Shown here: positions 14,311 through 22,081 of the stretch, piece after piece | Position numbering within the stretch: the first letter of the stretch is position 1 | How the letters are laid out: the number at the start of each line of letters is the position of its first letter | Assembly: GCA_036505875.1 (NCBI GenBank) | Contig: DASXSR010000151.1 | Location: forward strand, 1 to 45,461 | DNA length: 45,461 nucleotides | Direction of reading: 5' to 3' | DNA from: Onstottus_A sp036505875 | GTDB taxonomy: Bacteria; Acidobacteriota; Blastocatellia; UBA7656 | The notes under the pieces: generated by a model | What the model was told of the DNA's origin: nothing | The model's database searches: none | What the model saw: the letters and a program-made list of their open reading frames with translations, nothing else | Position numbers and translations under genes: made by a program

Positions 14311-14380
14311 ATTTCAAATCTCAAACTTCAGATTTGAAATTCAGGAGTATCTCGGATCTCGAGATTTGAGATTCAGAAGC
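14311..14380. repeat. Ten-unit heptad array, rpsK-rpsD spacer
   Basis: Ten units run in exact 7-nt register: ATTTCAA, ATCTCAA, ACTTCAG, ATTTGAA, ATTCAGG, AGTATCT, CGGATCT, CGAGATT, TGAGATT and CAGAAGC. GATTTCAAATCT (14310-14321) pairs with AGATTTGAAATT (14330-14341) at 11 of 12 positions. The words resemble those at 9696-9723. It makes the longest spacer of the operon. Confidence 0.75.
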
Positions 14381-14408
14381 TACGGTAAAGTAGACGGAGG
14401 AATAGAAC

Positions 14409-15047
14409 TTGGCAAGATATCGCGGCCCGGTGTGCCGATTGTGCCGCCGGGAGGGAATGAAACTCTTTTTGAAGGGCGAGCGTTGTTACAAACCCAGCTG
14501 CCCGATCGAGAAGCGCGGCACTCAGCCGCCAGGCCAGCACGGTCGCAACATTCGTCGGGCCAAGCTTATCGGCTACGGCGAGCAACTCCGCGAGAAACAA
14601 AAGGTCAAACGGATATACGGCATGCTCGAACGGCAGTTCCGGCTCTACTTCGAGCGAGCCATGAGAATGAAGGGGGTCACCGGCGAGAACCTGCTCTCAT
14701 TGCTCGAACGGCGGTTGGACAACGTCGTCTATCGGCTGGGTTATGCCACCTCGCGGGCGCAGGCGCGTCAGCTCGTCGCTCACGGGCACGTTTTGGTGAA
14801 CGGGCGCAAGGTCGACATTCCAAGCTTTCAGGTCAGGATCGCGGATGAAATCACGGTGCGCGAAGGAAGCCGCTCGAATATTCACATCCAGAGCGCGTTT
14901 CAGACTGCTTCGGGTAGGGGACGCCCGAACTGGCTCGAAATCGTGTCTCCGGATGAAATGCGCGGCCGCGTAACCGCGCTCCCGCGGCGCGAAGATGTTG
15001 CTCAGAACATAAACGAGCAGCTTATCGTCGAGCTTTATTCCAAGTAA
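14409..15047 (+). CDS. rpsD: 30S ribosomal protein S4, TTG start
   Basis: S4 (212 aa) nucleates 16S rRNA folding and in some bacteria represses the alpha operon. MARYRGPVCRLCRREGMKLF, then QHGRNIRRAKLIGYGEQLRE and the S4 RNA-binding domain LDNVVYRLGYATSRAQARQL, are diagnostic. It is the zinc form, with C9, C12, C26 and C31. The start is TTG 14409, 6 nt after GGAGGA (14397-14402), and gives the canonical N-terminus. Confidence 0.95.
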   Translation: MARYRGPVCRLCRREGMKLFLKGERCYKPSCPIEKRGTQPPGQHGRNIRRAKLIGYGEQLREKQKVKRIYGMLERQFRLYFERAMRMKGVTGENLLSLLERRLDNVVYRLGYATSRAQARQLVAHGHVLVNGRKVDIPSFQVRIADEITVREGSRSNIHIQSAFQTASGRGRPNWLEIVSPDEMRGRVTALPRREDVAQNINEQLIVELYSK

Positions 15048-15053
15048 GTCATC

Positions 15054-15096
15054 GTCGTTGGTTGAAACAAAAGTCCAACGACCAAGGACCTTTTTT
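15054..15096 (+). repeat. Hairpin with T-run, rpsD-rpoA spacer
   Basis: GTCGTTGG (15054-15061) pairs with CCAACGAC (15075-15082) across a 13-nt A-rich loop; TTTTTT (15091-15096) follows after 8 nt. The gap between stem and T-run makes it at best a weak attenuator. The wording (GTCGTTG, CCAACGA, CCAAGGA) is in heptad register with the other spacer arrays. Confidence 0.45.
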
Positions 15097-15110
15097 ATTG
15101 AGAGGAAGCA

Positions 15111-16127
15111 ATGGACGGAACAGAAACTCAATTCATGGTTGGTTTCCAGAGGCCGAAGCGTCTGGCGAGCGAACCCGAAACAACCACAAACCGTTATGCG
15201 AAGTTCTACGCGCAACCGTTTGAGCGCGGCTTCGGCACGACGATTGGAAACTGCTTGCGGCGCGCTCTGCTCTCGTCAATCGAGGGCGCGGCCATCACCG
15301 CAGTAAAAATCGAGGGCGTGCTCCACGAGTTCTCTTCGATACCGGGTGTGGTCGAAGATGCAACTGATATCATACTCAATCTGAAACGGATCCCCTTCAA
15401 ACTTCACGGGGCGGGGCCCAAAACCCTGCACGTGGAACGAAGCATACCGGGCGAGATGCTTTCAGGCGAGATCGAAACCGACGCCGAAGTCGAAATTCTG
15501 GATCCCAACGTTCATATCGCGACGATTTCAGAAGGGGGATCGCTGGCCATCGAGTTTAGGCTGAAGCGAGGGCGGGGCTATGTTTCTGCCGAGCGCAACT
15601 TTGATGAAGACCTTGCCGTCGGCTACATACCGATCGATTCGGTGCACTCGCCGGTAAAGAAAGTCAACTACACTGTAGATTCTGCTCGGCTTGGACAGGA
15701 CACCGACTACGACAAGCTGACGATGGAGGTTTGGACCAACGGGTCGGTAAAACCGGAGAACGCAGTTGGACTCGCCGCGAAGTTGATCAAGGACCACATG
15801 CAGATCTTCATCAACTTCGAGGAGGAGCCTGAGCTTGCGGAGGCCGACAGCGAAGAAGCTGCGCGAATGACTTTCAACGAGAACCTCGATAAGTCAGTTG
15901 ACGAGCTTGAACTGTCGGTGCGCTCCTATAACTGTTTGAAGAACGCCGATATTCGAACCATCCGCGAGCTGGTGCAACGATCAGAGCCAGAGATGCTCAG
16001 GACCAAGAACTTCGGCCGCAAGTCGCTGAACGAGATCAAAGAGATTCTGGCTTCCATGGGACTACACCTTGGCATGAAGTTTGATGAGCAAGGCAGAGTC
16101 ATTGAAGAGGAGGAGGGGGAAGCTTAA
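15111..16127 (+). CDS. rpoA: RNA polymerase alpha subunit
   Basis: RpoA (338 aa) dimerises to seed RNA polymerase assembly and binds UP elements through its C-terminal domain. The N-terminal domain shows FERGFGTTIGNCLRRALLSS and EFSSIPGVVEDATDIILNLK. The C-terminal domain (about residues 265-325) shows LSVRSYNCLKNADIRTI, then TKNFGRKSLNEIKEIL and the usual acidic tail. ATG 15111 follows GAGAGGAAG. rplQ starts 15 nt later. Confidence 0.98.
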   Translation: MDGTETQFMVGFQRPKRLASEPETTTNRYAKFYAQPFERGFGTTIGNCLRRALLSSIEGAAITAVKIEGVLHEFSSIPGVVEDATDIILNLKRIPFKLHGAGPKTLHVERSIPGEMLSGEIETDAEVEILDPNVHIATISEGGSLAIEFRLKRGRGYVSAERNFDEDLAVGYIPIDSVHSPVKKVNYTVDSARLGQDTDYDKLTMEVWTNGSVKPENAVGLAAKLIKDHMQIFINFEEEPELAEADSEEAARMTFNENLDKSVDELELSVRSYNCLKNADIRTIRELVQRSEPEMLRTKNFGRKSLNEIKEILASMGLHLGMKFDEQGRVIEEEEGEA

Positions 16128-16142
16128 CCTCCAGGATCGAAT

Positions 16143-16787
16143 ATGCGCCACAGAGTTGCTCACAGAAAACTAGGACGTAAGACGGAGCATCGCATAGCCT
16201 TGCTGCGTAATCTCTGCACTTCGTTGATCACCCACGAGCGGTTGATAACTACATTACCAAAAGCGAAAGAGCTTAGGCCTTTCGCGGAGCGCGCTATCAC
16301 ACTTGGCAAGCGCGCGCTTGCCGCCGAAGCGCCCGAGGCTGCGTTGCACAATCGCAGGCTTGCCGCCGGCTACTTCTTTAGCGGAAATACGAATCGCGTG
16401 CCCGATGGCGGCTACAAGCGGCCGCGCGCGCCGCGAACGGCCGGCGTGGCGGCGCTCGACAAGCTGTTCGGAGAAGTCGCGGAACGGTTTGCCGACAGGC
16501 CGGGTGGTTATACGCGAATTCTGAAGCTTGGGGGGCGACGAGGAGACGGCGCCGAGATGGCCCTCATCGAGCTGCTCGGTAGCGAGGCGAAGCCAGCCCA
16601 CGAAGAGGAAAAGAAGGAAGAGAAGAAGAAACGGCGGTTCTTTGGCCGCGGCAAAAAGGGAGAGGCTGCGGAAACGAAACCAGTCGGCGAGGAGAAGGCG
16701 CGGCCTCGTTCCAAGAAGAAGCCAGAGTCTGAGGAGACCGCGGCGAAGCCAAAATCGAGAAGAGGAAAGAAAGAAGCGAGCGAGTAA
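16143..16787 (+). CDS. rplQ: 50S ribosomal protein L17 with basic/acidic tail
   Basis: L17 sits near the tunnel exit. MRHRVAHRKLGRKTEHRIAL, LRNLCTSLITHERLITTLPK and the end of the core GGYTRILKLGGRRGDGAEMA identify it. The core ends near residue 145; about 70 further residues are a Lys/Glu/Arg-rich low-complexity tail (total 214 aa against 115-130 in E. coli-like forms). Tails of this kind vary widely between species. It is the last gene of the ribosomal run. Confidence 0.95.
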   Translation: MRHRVAHRKLGRKTEHRIALLRNLCTSLITHERLITTLPKAKELRPFAERAITLGKRALAAEAPEAALHNRRLAAGYFFSGNTNRVPDGGYKRPRAPRTAGVAALDKLFGEVAERFADRPGGYTRILKLGGRRGDGAEMALIELLGSEAKPAHEEEKKEEKKKRRFFGRGKKGEAAETKPVGEEKARPRSKKKPESEETAAKPKSRRGKKEASE

Positions 16788-16812
16788 TTGAGGAGTCAGC
16801 AAGAATAAGACG

Positions 16813-16841
16813 AGCCTCAGCCATCAGCGGTTGAGGCTTTC
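16813..16841 (+). terminator. Possible terminator after rplQ
   Basis: AGCCTCA (16813-16819) pairs with TGAGGCT (16832-16838) around a 12-nt loop, followed by a very short T-run. It lies 26 nt after the rplQ stop and 46 nt before accB, the natural end of the operon. The short T-run keeps confidence low. Confidence 0.4.
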
Positions 16842-16886
16842 GCGCATAAAGGACCGCTTGCGATCAAATGCGGTGAGGAGGCCAGC

Positions 16887-17420
16887 ATGAATCTGAAGGA
16901 AATCAAAGATCTTATTGATCTCGTAAGCGAAAAGGGATTCGCCGAGTTTGAGATCGAGCGTCAGGGTTTCCGTCTCCGCATCAGTCGTTTCAAGGAAGCT
17001 CCGCAGGTGATTCACGCAGCGCCGGCTCCTGTGATATTCTCGTCCAGTATTCCCGGAGCAACGGAAGTTCTCGGAAGCGGGGCGCAGCGAGCGCTCACTG
17101 ACGGCGAGCGGCCGGCGACTTCGCAAGCCGGCCTCGAGCAACCAACCTCCACGGCTGAAGGTGCTGAGCCCGATAGTGAACTGCATACAATAAAAGCCCC
17201 GATAGTCGGCACGTTTTATCGCGCGTCGTCGCCGAACTCCGAGCCTTTCGTTAGGATCGGGGACCACGTTGAGCCGGACACCGTAGTATGCATCATCGAA
17301 GCAATGAAGCTGATGAACGAGATTCAGGCCGAGGTGAGCGGTGAGGTCGTGAAGATTTTAGCTGAGAACGGACAGCCGGTTGAATACGGACAGGCCCTCA
17401 TTGGTATAAGGACCGGCTAA
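16887..17420 (+). CDS. accB: Biotin carboxyl carrier protein of acetyl-CoA carboxylase
   Basis: BCCP (177 aa) carries biotin between the carboxylase and carboxyltransferase in fatty-acid synthesis. The biotinyl domain has the EAMKLMNE motif with target K141 and ends in VEYGQALIGIRTG. The N-terminal domain MNLKEIKDLIDLVSEKGFAEF is typical, and a Pro/Ala/Glu-rich linker (about residues 45-100) joins the two. The start follows GAGGAGG at 16876-16882. accC starts 15 nt later; the two are normally co-transcribed. Confidence 0.96.
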   Translation: MNLKEIKDLIDLVSEKGFAEFEIERQGFRLRISRFKEAPQVIHAAPAPVIFSSSIPGATEVLGSGAQRALTDGERPATSQAGLEQPTSTAEGAEPDSELHTIKAPIVGTFYRASSPNSEPFVRIGDHVEPDTVVCIIEAMKLMNEIQAEVSGEVVKILAENGQPVEYGQALIGIRTG

Positions 17421-17435
17421 GGACGCGAGCACGTC

Positions 17436-18827
17436 ATGTTCAAGAAGATTCTGATTGCCAACCGTGGCGAGATTGCCACGCGAATCATATGGGCGTGCAA
17501 GGAGTTAGGCATCCACACGGTTGCCGTTCATTCGGAAGCCGACCGCGATTCGCTTCATGTGCGTTTCGCAGATGAAGCGATCTGCATAGGGCCGGCGTCC
17601 TCGGCGAAGAGCTACCTGAACATTCCGGCTGTAATTTCCGCCGCAGAGATAACTAACGTCGACGCGATTCACCCTGGCTACGGGTTCCTCGCGGAGAATG
17701 CGTATTTCGCCGAAGTCTGTGAAGCGTGCAACATCAAGTTCATCGGACCGGGCGCCGCGCTCATACAGTTGATGGGAGACAAAGCCCAAGCGCGCCGGGC
17801 GATGAAATCCGTCGGCATTCCCATAACGCCCGGGTTTGACGGCATAATTGAAGACGAGAGTGAGGCAACGCGAATTGCCACCGCTATCGGCTATCCGGTG
17901 ATTGTCAAAGCAGCCGCCGGCGGCGGAGGCCGCGGCATGCGCATAGCTCCCGATCGCGATACGCTGATCGCAGCGCTGCCCGCAGCTCAGCAGGAAGCGC
18001 AGCTCGCGTTTGGCAATCCCTCTGTCTACATTGAAAAGTACATCGAGACGGCGCGGCACATCGAGATCCAAATACTGGGCGATCAGCATGGCAATGTCGT
18101 ACATCTCGGTGAACGAGAGTGCTCGATTCAGCGCAGACATCAAAAGCTGATCGAGGAATCGCCTTCCCCGGCCCTCACACCCGAGTTGCGTCACATGATG
18201 GGTGAGACGGCAGCGCGCGCGTGTAGAGAAATTGGCTACGTCAACGCTGGAACCATGGAATTCCTGCTGGACGAAGACAAGAACTTCTATTTCATGGAGA
18301 TGAATACCCGGATTCAGGTCGAGCATCCGGTAACTGAATTCGTCACCAATACCGACCTTGTTCGCGAACAGATATTAATCGCGGCTGGTGAGCGGCTCGA
18401 ATTTGATCAGGGCGATATCGTCTTCAGCGGGCATGCGATCGAGTGTCGCGTCAATGCCGAGCATCCGGTGACGCACGTACCATCGCCGGGGTTGATCACG
18501 GCAATGAATCTTCCGGGCGGGCCCGGAGTGCGAGTTGACACCGCCGCCTACCCTGGCTGGTTCGTGCCGCCGCACTACGACTCGCTGATAGCTAAGCTTA
18601 TCGTTCACCACCGCACGCGCGAAATGGCGATCGCGAGAATGCGGCGTGCGCTCGACGCGTTTATAGTGGAAGGGATTGAAACTTCAGTTCCGCTCAGTCA
18701 GCGCATACTGGCCGAGCCCGATTTTATCTCGGGAAATCTATCTACCAGATTTATGGAGCGGTTCAATAGAACTGCCGGTGACGCCAAGAACGAAGCTCAC
18801 CAGGCGGCACAGAGCGCAGTCGAATAA
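17436..18827 (+). CDS. accC: Biotin carboxylase subunit of acetyl-CoA carboxylase
   Basis: AccC (463 aa) uses ATP and bicarbonate to carboxylate biotin on AccB. FKKILIANRGEIATRIIWAC opens the protein, the ATP-grasp domain has the glycine-rich KAAAGGGGRGMRI and the catalytic MEMNTRIQVEHPVTE, and HPGYGFLAENAYF is intact. Length and order are those of the family. thiE begins 10 nt after the stop. Confidence 0.97.
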   Translation: MFKKILIANRGEIATRIIWACKELGIHTVAVHSEADRDSLHVRFADEAICIGPASSAKSYLNIPAVISAAEITNVDAIHPGYGFLAENAYFAEVCEACNIKFIGPGAALIQLMGDKAQARRAMKSVGIPITPGFDGIIEDESEATRIATAIGYPVIVKAAAGGGGRGMRIAPDRDTLIAALPAAQQEAQLAFGNPSVYIEKYIETARHIEIQILGDQHGNVVHLGERECSIQRRHQKLIEESPSPALTPELRHMMGETAARACREIGYVNAGTMEFLLDEDKNFYFMEMNTRIQVEHPVTEFVTNTDLVREQILIAAGERLEFDQGDIVFSGHAIECRVNAEHPVTHVPSPGLITAMNLPGGPGVRVDTAAYPGWFVPPHYDSLIAKLIVHHRTREMAIARMRRALDAFIVEGIETSVPLSQRILAEPDFISGNLSTRFMERFNRTAGDAKNEAHQAAQSAVE

Positions 18828-18837
18828 CGCAAGTCCC

Positions 18838-19458
18838 GTGTCCTTGATACTCCCAAAGTTGTATCCAATCACCGATACGCTCATCAGCGGGTTGTCTCAC
18901 GCCGAACAGGTTGAGCGATTGGCCGCTGCCGGCGCGTCACTGATTCAGCTGCGAGAGAAGCACGCTTCTCCGCGTGAGTTCTATCATGCGTCGATCGAAG
19001 CAATGTCCGTCGCGCGGCGGTTTGGGATTCGCATAATCATCAACGATCGCGTGGACGTCGCCATTGCCGTCGGGGCAGACGGTGTTCACTTAGGCCAAGA
19101 CGACTTGCCACCGGAACGCGCCAGGCTATTGCTTGGCGAGAGCCGCATCATTGGGTTTTCGACTCACAGCCTGGAACAGGCTCTGGGAGCCGATTCTGAG
19201 CAGGTGGACTACATCGCCATCGGCCCAATCTTTCAGACTTGCACCAAGGAGAAGTCCGATCCGACAGTTGGGCTCAATGCTGTCCGCGAATTCAAACGAC
19301 GCACCTCCAAGCCGCTCGTGGCGATTGGAGGCATAACGATCGACACAGCCAGCATGGTGCTTGAAGCAGGCGCGGACAGCGTCGCGGTGATTTCTGATCT
19401 GCTTTCTGTTGGCGAGATCTCAGAGCGCACGCGCAGGTTTCTCGCCGCGCTCGGTTGA
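18838..19458 (+). CDS. thiE: Thiamine-phosphate synthase
   Basis: ThiE (206 aa) condenses HMP-PP with the thiazole phosphate to make thiamine phosphate. The TIM-barrel motifs are visible: LYPITDTLISG, LIQLREKHASPREF, NDRVDVAIAVGADGVHLGQD, IGFSTHSLEQA, YIAIGPIFQT and AIGGI. The open frame reaches back into accC (18676), but the family N-terminus begins near GTG 18838, 10 nt after accC, so I choose that. TTG 18844 is an alternative. There is no strong Shine-Dalgarno, which suggests coupling to accC. Confidence 0.9.
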   Translation: MSLILPKLYPITDTLISGLSHAEQVERLAAAGASLIQLREKHASPREFYHASIEAMSVARRFGIRIIINDRVDVAIAVGADGVHLGQDDLPPERARLLLGESRIIGFSTHSLEQALGADSEQVDYIAIGPIFQTCTKEKSDPTVGLNAVREFKRRTSKPLVAIGGITIDTASMVLEAGADSVAVISDLLSVGEISERTRRFLAALG

Positions 19459-19503
19459 CGTTGAAATGTTGGGGGAGTCTTCAATACGCGCTTTCACTCT
19501 AAT

Positions 19504-19528
19504 TCTCGGATTGCATGAGAAACCGAGA
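19504..19528. terminator. Weak hairpin between convergent thiE and the DUF1573 gene
   Basis: TCTCGG (19504-19509) pairs with CCGAGA (19523-19528) in the 105-nt gap between the two convergent genes. It could act in either direction, but there is no good T-run on either strand. Nothing else is seen in this gap. Confidence 0.25.
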
Positions 19529-19563
19529 GCAGAGTATCGAAGGCTCGTCCCGCACTCCAAGCA

Positions 19564-20652
19564 CTACTTGTAGGTGGCTTGAATCGGAACTTCGGCCACA
19601 GGAACGTCTGGGTCGTTAGTCTCGATTATGACCTTTCCTTTGAACTCGCCGGGTTTGATCTTCGAGCTGTCGAGCTTGAGTTGAATCTTGTAAACCTGTC
19701 CCTCGGTCTCGGTAAGCAGTTCGAGCTTGATAAACGGAAGGGTCGAGCTGTACTTCTTGATTTGCAAACCTTGTCCTCTAATCTTTCGCACATAGATCAC
19801 GGGCCACGTAATGGACGACAGATCGGCAGTAGCCGGCAATGTCGGCATCGTGATCGACGGCGGCGAAACGATGACTTTCGGAAAAACAGTCAGGTCGAGT
19901 TGTATCGATACTTCCGGTTGAGCCTTGCTATCCGTTAACGCCTTCAAGATTTGAGTGTAATGACCGGGCTTAAGCGCCGGATTGCTTGCCACAATCACTT
20001 CATATTGTTTGCCTTCCTGAATCGTCTGGAGCGTTGCGTTAAAAGTATCGCCCCCTGGGATTATCTTTGTAATTCGCGTTGGGTCTTCCTGACTGTTGTT
20101 TAGGCGCAAGGTACCCGAGGAACTGCTTCCTGACAGGGCGCTGGAAAAATAGCGATCGGACGGGTTAACCGTGAAAGCAATGTTGTTGTTCAAAGGCGGC
20201 GGCGGGGGAGGCGCGCTGCCGGGAGCACCGATGAATCGAGCCCGAAGAAGCAGTGTGAAGTTGGGCGTCTTGGGATCATTAGTCGTCACGCCGGCAGACT
20301 TGGCCACGTCACCAGATAAGCCATCGGTGTGCTCGACTGCTAATTCGATTTTCCCCTCCTTACCAGGAGGCACGACCTTGTCATAGTCGCCTCGTGTACA
20401 TCCTCAGCTAGGGGCAACGTCTTTTATCAATAGATCCGCCTTGCCGTCATTTCTTATCTTGAAAGAATAGCGAAGGGGTGTGCCGGCTTTCACTTCGCCG
20501 AAGTCATGGGTCATCGATCCAATCACCATTCGCGGCGCCGCCGCTGACGGCGCGCTTGTGCCGTTTGCCCCGACAGGCGCCTGCGTCTCTTGAGCTGCTG
20601 CAATCAGTGAAAGCAGCAGGACAAGCATTAGAGAGGAAAGAATTCGCTTCAT
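19564..20652 (-). CDS. Exported DUF1573 protein with in-frame TGA at the conserved Cys (candidate selenoprotein)
   Basis: Read through one TGA (20404-20406), the frame encodes 362 residues. A Sec signal peptide (MKRILSSLMLVLLLSLIAAA) is followed by a DUF1573 domain, HDFGEVKAGTPLRYSF then IRNDGKADLLIKDVAPS. At that point homologs have Cys-Gly-Cys-Thr; here the first Cys codon is TGA (residue 83) and the rest is GCTRGDYDKVVPPGKEG. The downstream 279 residues stay open and family-like, with a proline run and beta-rich repeats of Ig-like type. Cys85 is the only Cys in the whole mature protein. ATG 20652 follows GGAGA. DUF1573 function is not established; the protein should act outside the cytoplasm. 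A nonsense mutation or base-call error is the alternative. Confidence 0.8.
20360..20406 (-). promoter_or_regulatory. Candidate SECIS-like stem-loop 3' of the TGA
   Basis: On the - strand, directly after TGA, GAGGC (20393-20389) and GAC (20388-20386) can pair with GUC (20376-20374) and GCCUC (20371-20367), leaving a 9-nt apical loop UAUGACAAG and a 2-nt bulge. The loop starts 18 nt after the TGA, inside the 16-37 nt range known for bacterial SECIS. The loop lacks a G in its first two positions, so it is not a textbook match. A rival hairpin, CCUCC/GGAGG with loop UGGUAA, lies about 38 nt downstream. Confidence 0.35.
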
Positions 20653-20693
20653 AGTGGGATATCTCCAACAATCCGAGGTTGCCATACCGATAA

Positions 20694-20723
20694 AGTGTAC
20701 CAGAACAAATGCGAAGATGTCAC
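20694..20723 (-). promoter_or_regulatory. Possible sigma-70 promoter of the DUF1573 gene
   Basis: On the - strand GTGACA (20723-20718) and TACACT (20699-20694, preceded by TGG as in an extended -10) are 18 nt apart. This would give a leader of about 35 nt before ATG 20652. The match is partial (5 of 6 and 4 of 6). Confidence 0.3.
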
Positions 20724-20772
20724 AGCCTTTTTCCCGCGCTGGGCCTCTGACTCTGTGCTATTGTAGAGATCG

Positions 20773-21684
20773 ATGAAAGTAATTCCGCTCGGCACAAGCT
20801 CGGGCAAACCCACTCTGAGGCGAAGCGTAAGCGCGCTGGCCGTCGCCCGCGAGGCTGAGTGGCTGTTGTTCGACTGCGGCGAAGGAACTCAGACACAGGT
20901 GGCTCGCGCGGGTCTGAGCCCAAGCCGGTTGACTGCTGTTTTTATCACTCATCTGCACGGGGATCACTTTAACGGTGTCGCAGGACTTCTTTCCACAATG
21001 GGACTGGATCGACGCACTAGAGATTTGATTCTGGCGGGCCCGGCGGGAATTCGAGAATATCTCGAAGTGCTCCAGCGCCTGAGAGTTGTGTTCGTAACGT
21101 ATCCGCTTGAGTTGAAAGAGCTTAACTCACTTACGAGCCTGAGCGCTGTTTATGAAACACCGCAGTACACAGTAACCGCTGCCGGACTGGATCACCGGTT
21201 GTTCGCACTTGGCTATCGAATCGATGAACGCCCGCGGCCGGGCCGGTTCGACGTCGACCGAGCGCGCGACTTGGGCGTTCCTGAAGGCCCGTTGTGGGGG
21301 CGATTGCAAGCTGGCGAAGCGGTGCGGCTTGATGACGGTCGACTGATACGCTCGCCTGATGTTCTGGGCTCGCCGCGGCCCGGCAAGTCTGTTGCCTATT
21401 GTCTGGACACGCGACCGTGCGCTAATTCCGTCAAGCTGGCGCAAGGCGTCGACCTCCTGATTCACGAAGCAACTTACACAGACGAGTTCGCCGTTGAGGC
21501 TCGCCAGTACGGGCACTCGACTGCGGCGCAAGCCGCGCAAACGGCCCTCGACGCCGGAGCAAAGCGATTGGTGATTACGCATTTCAGCACGCGCTTCGCG
21601 GATCTGTCGCCGCTGCTCGAAGAAGCGCGTGCGATTTTTCCCGACACGATTCTTGCCCAGGATTTGATGGAGATCGAGGTCTGA
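20773..21684 (+). CDS. rnz: Ribonuclease Z
   Basis: RNase Z (303 aa) is a zinc metallo-beta-lactamase-fold endonuclease that trims tRNA 3' ends. MKVIPLGTSSGKPTLRRSVS, LLFDCGEGTQ, the metal motif H60-L-H62-G-D64-H65, and the later LLIHEATYTDEF and GHSTAAQAA are characteristic of the short form. It starts without a clear Shine-Dalgarno; TATTGT (20759-20764) ends only 8 nt before the ATG, so a leaderless message is possible. acpS follows 4 nt after the stop. Confidence 0.95.
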   Translation: MKVIPLGTSSGKPTLRRSVSALAVAREAEWLLFDCGEGTQTQVARAGLSPSRLTAVFITHLHGDHFNGVAGLLSTMGLDRRTRDLILAGPAGIREYLEVLQRLRVVFVTYPLELKELNSLTSLSAVYETPQYTVTAAGLDHRLFALGYRIDERPRPGRFDVDRARDLGVPEGPLWGRLQAGEAVRLDDGRLIRSPDVLGSPRPGKSVAYCLDTRPCANSVKLAQGVDLLIHEATYTDEFAVEARQYGHSTAAQAAQTALDAGAKRLVITHFSTRFADLSPLLEEARAIFPDTILAQDLMEIEV

Positions 21685-21688
21685 AACA

Positions 21689-22081
21689 ATGATCGTCGCG
21701 ATCGGAATTGACCTGATCGAAATCTCTCGCATCGAGGAAGTTCTTGCGCGTCGAGGCGAACGCTTCCGATCGCGGGTGTTCACGGAAGGTGAGATCCGCT
21801 ACTGTGAGCATCGCGCTTCGAGTGCGGCAAGCTACGCCGCGCGATTCGCCGCCAAGGAGGCCGCAATGAAAGCGCTTGGCACTGGTTGGTCGGGGGGCAC
21901 TGCTTGGAGTGATATTGAAGTGGTAAGCGGAGTAAACGGCGCTCCGGCTCTAGAGCTTCGCGGACGAGCGCTCGACCGCATGCGGGAGATCGGGGTGACA
22001 AGGACTCACCTTTCGCTCAGCCATTCGGGCACAATGGCAATCGCTGAGGTAGTTCTGGAGGTGGACGAGAAGACTGGATAG
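21689..22081 (+). CDS. acpS: Holo-[acyl-carrier-protein] synthase
   Basis: AcpS (130 aa) transfers 4'-phosphopantetheine from CoA to ACP. IGIDLIEISRIEEVLARRGE holds the metal-binding Asp (D8 region), RFAAKEAAMKALGTG holds the catalytic Glu/Lys, and HLSLSHSGTMAIAEVVLE is the C-terminal signature. It is tightly linked to rnz and ends convergently with the sigma gene. Confidence 0.95.
   Translation: MIVAIGIDLIEISRIEEVLARRGERFRSRVFTEGEIRYCEHRASSAASYAARFAAKEAAMKALGTGWSGGTAWSDIEVVSGVNGAPALELRGRALDRMREIGVTRTHLSLSHSGTMAIAEVVLEVDEKTG

Noticed and set aside
15054..15096. Intrinsic terminator between rpsD and rpoA
   Set aside because: The T-run is 8 nt away from the stem, and rpoA has no promoter of its own that I can see. 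It is better read as another spacer hairpin.
19564..20373. Separate 269-residue gene starting at GTG 20373
   Set aside because: It is the continuation of the DUF1573 domain in the same frame as the upstream part. It begins in mid-domain and has no signal peptide, so one gene across a TGA fits better.
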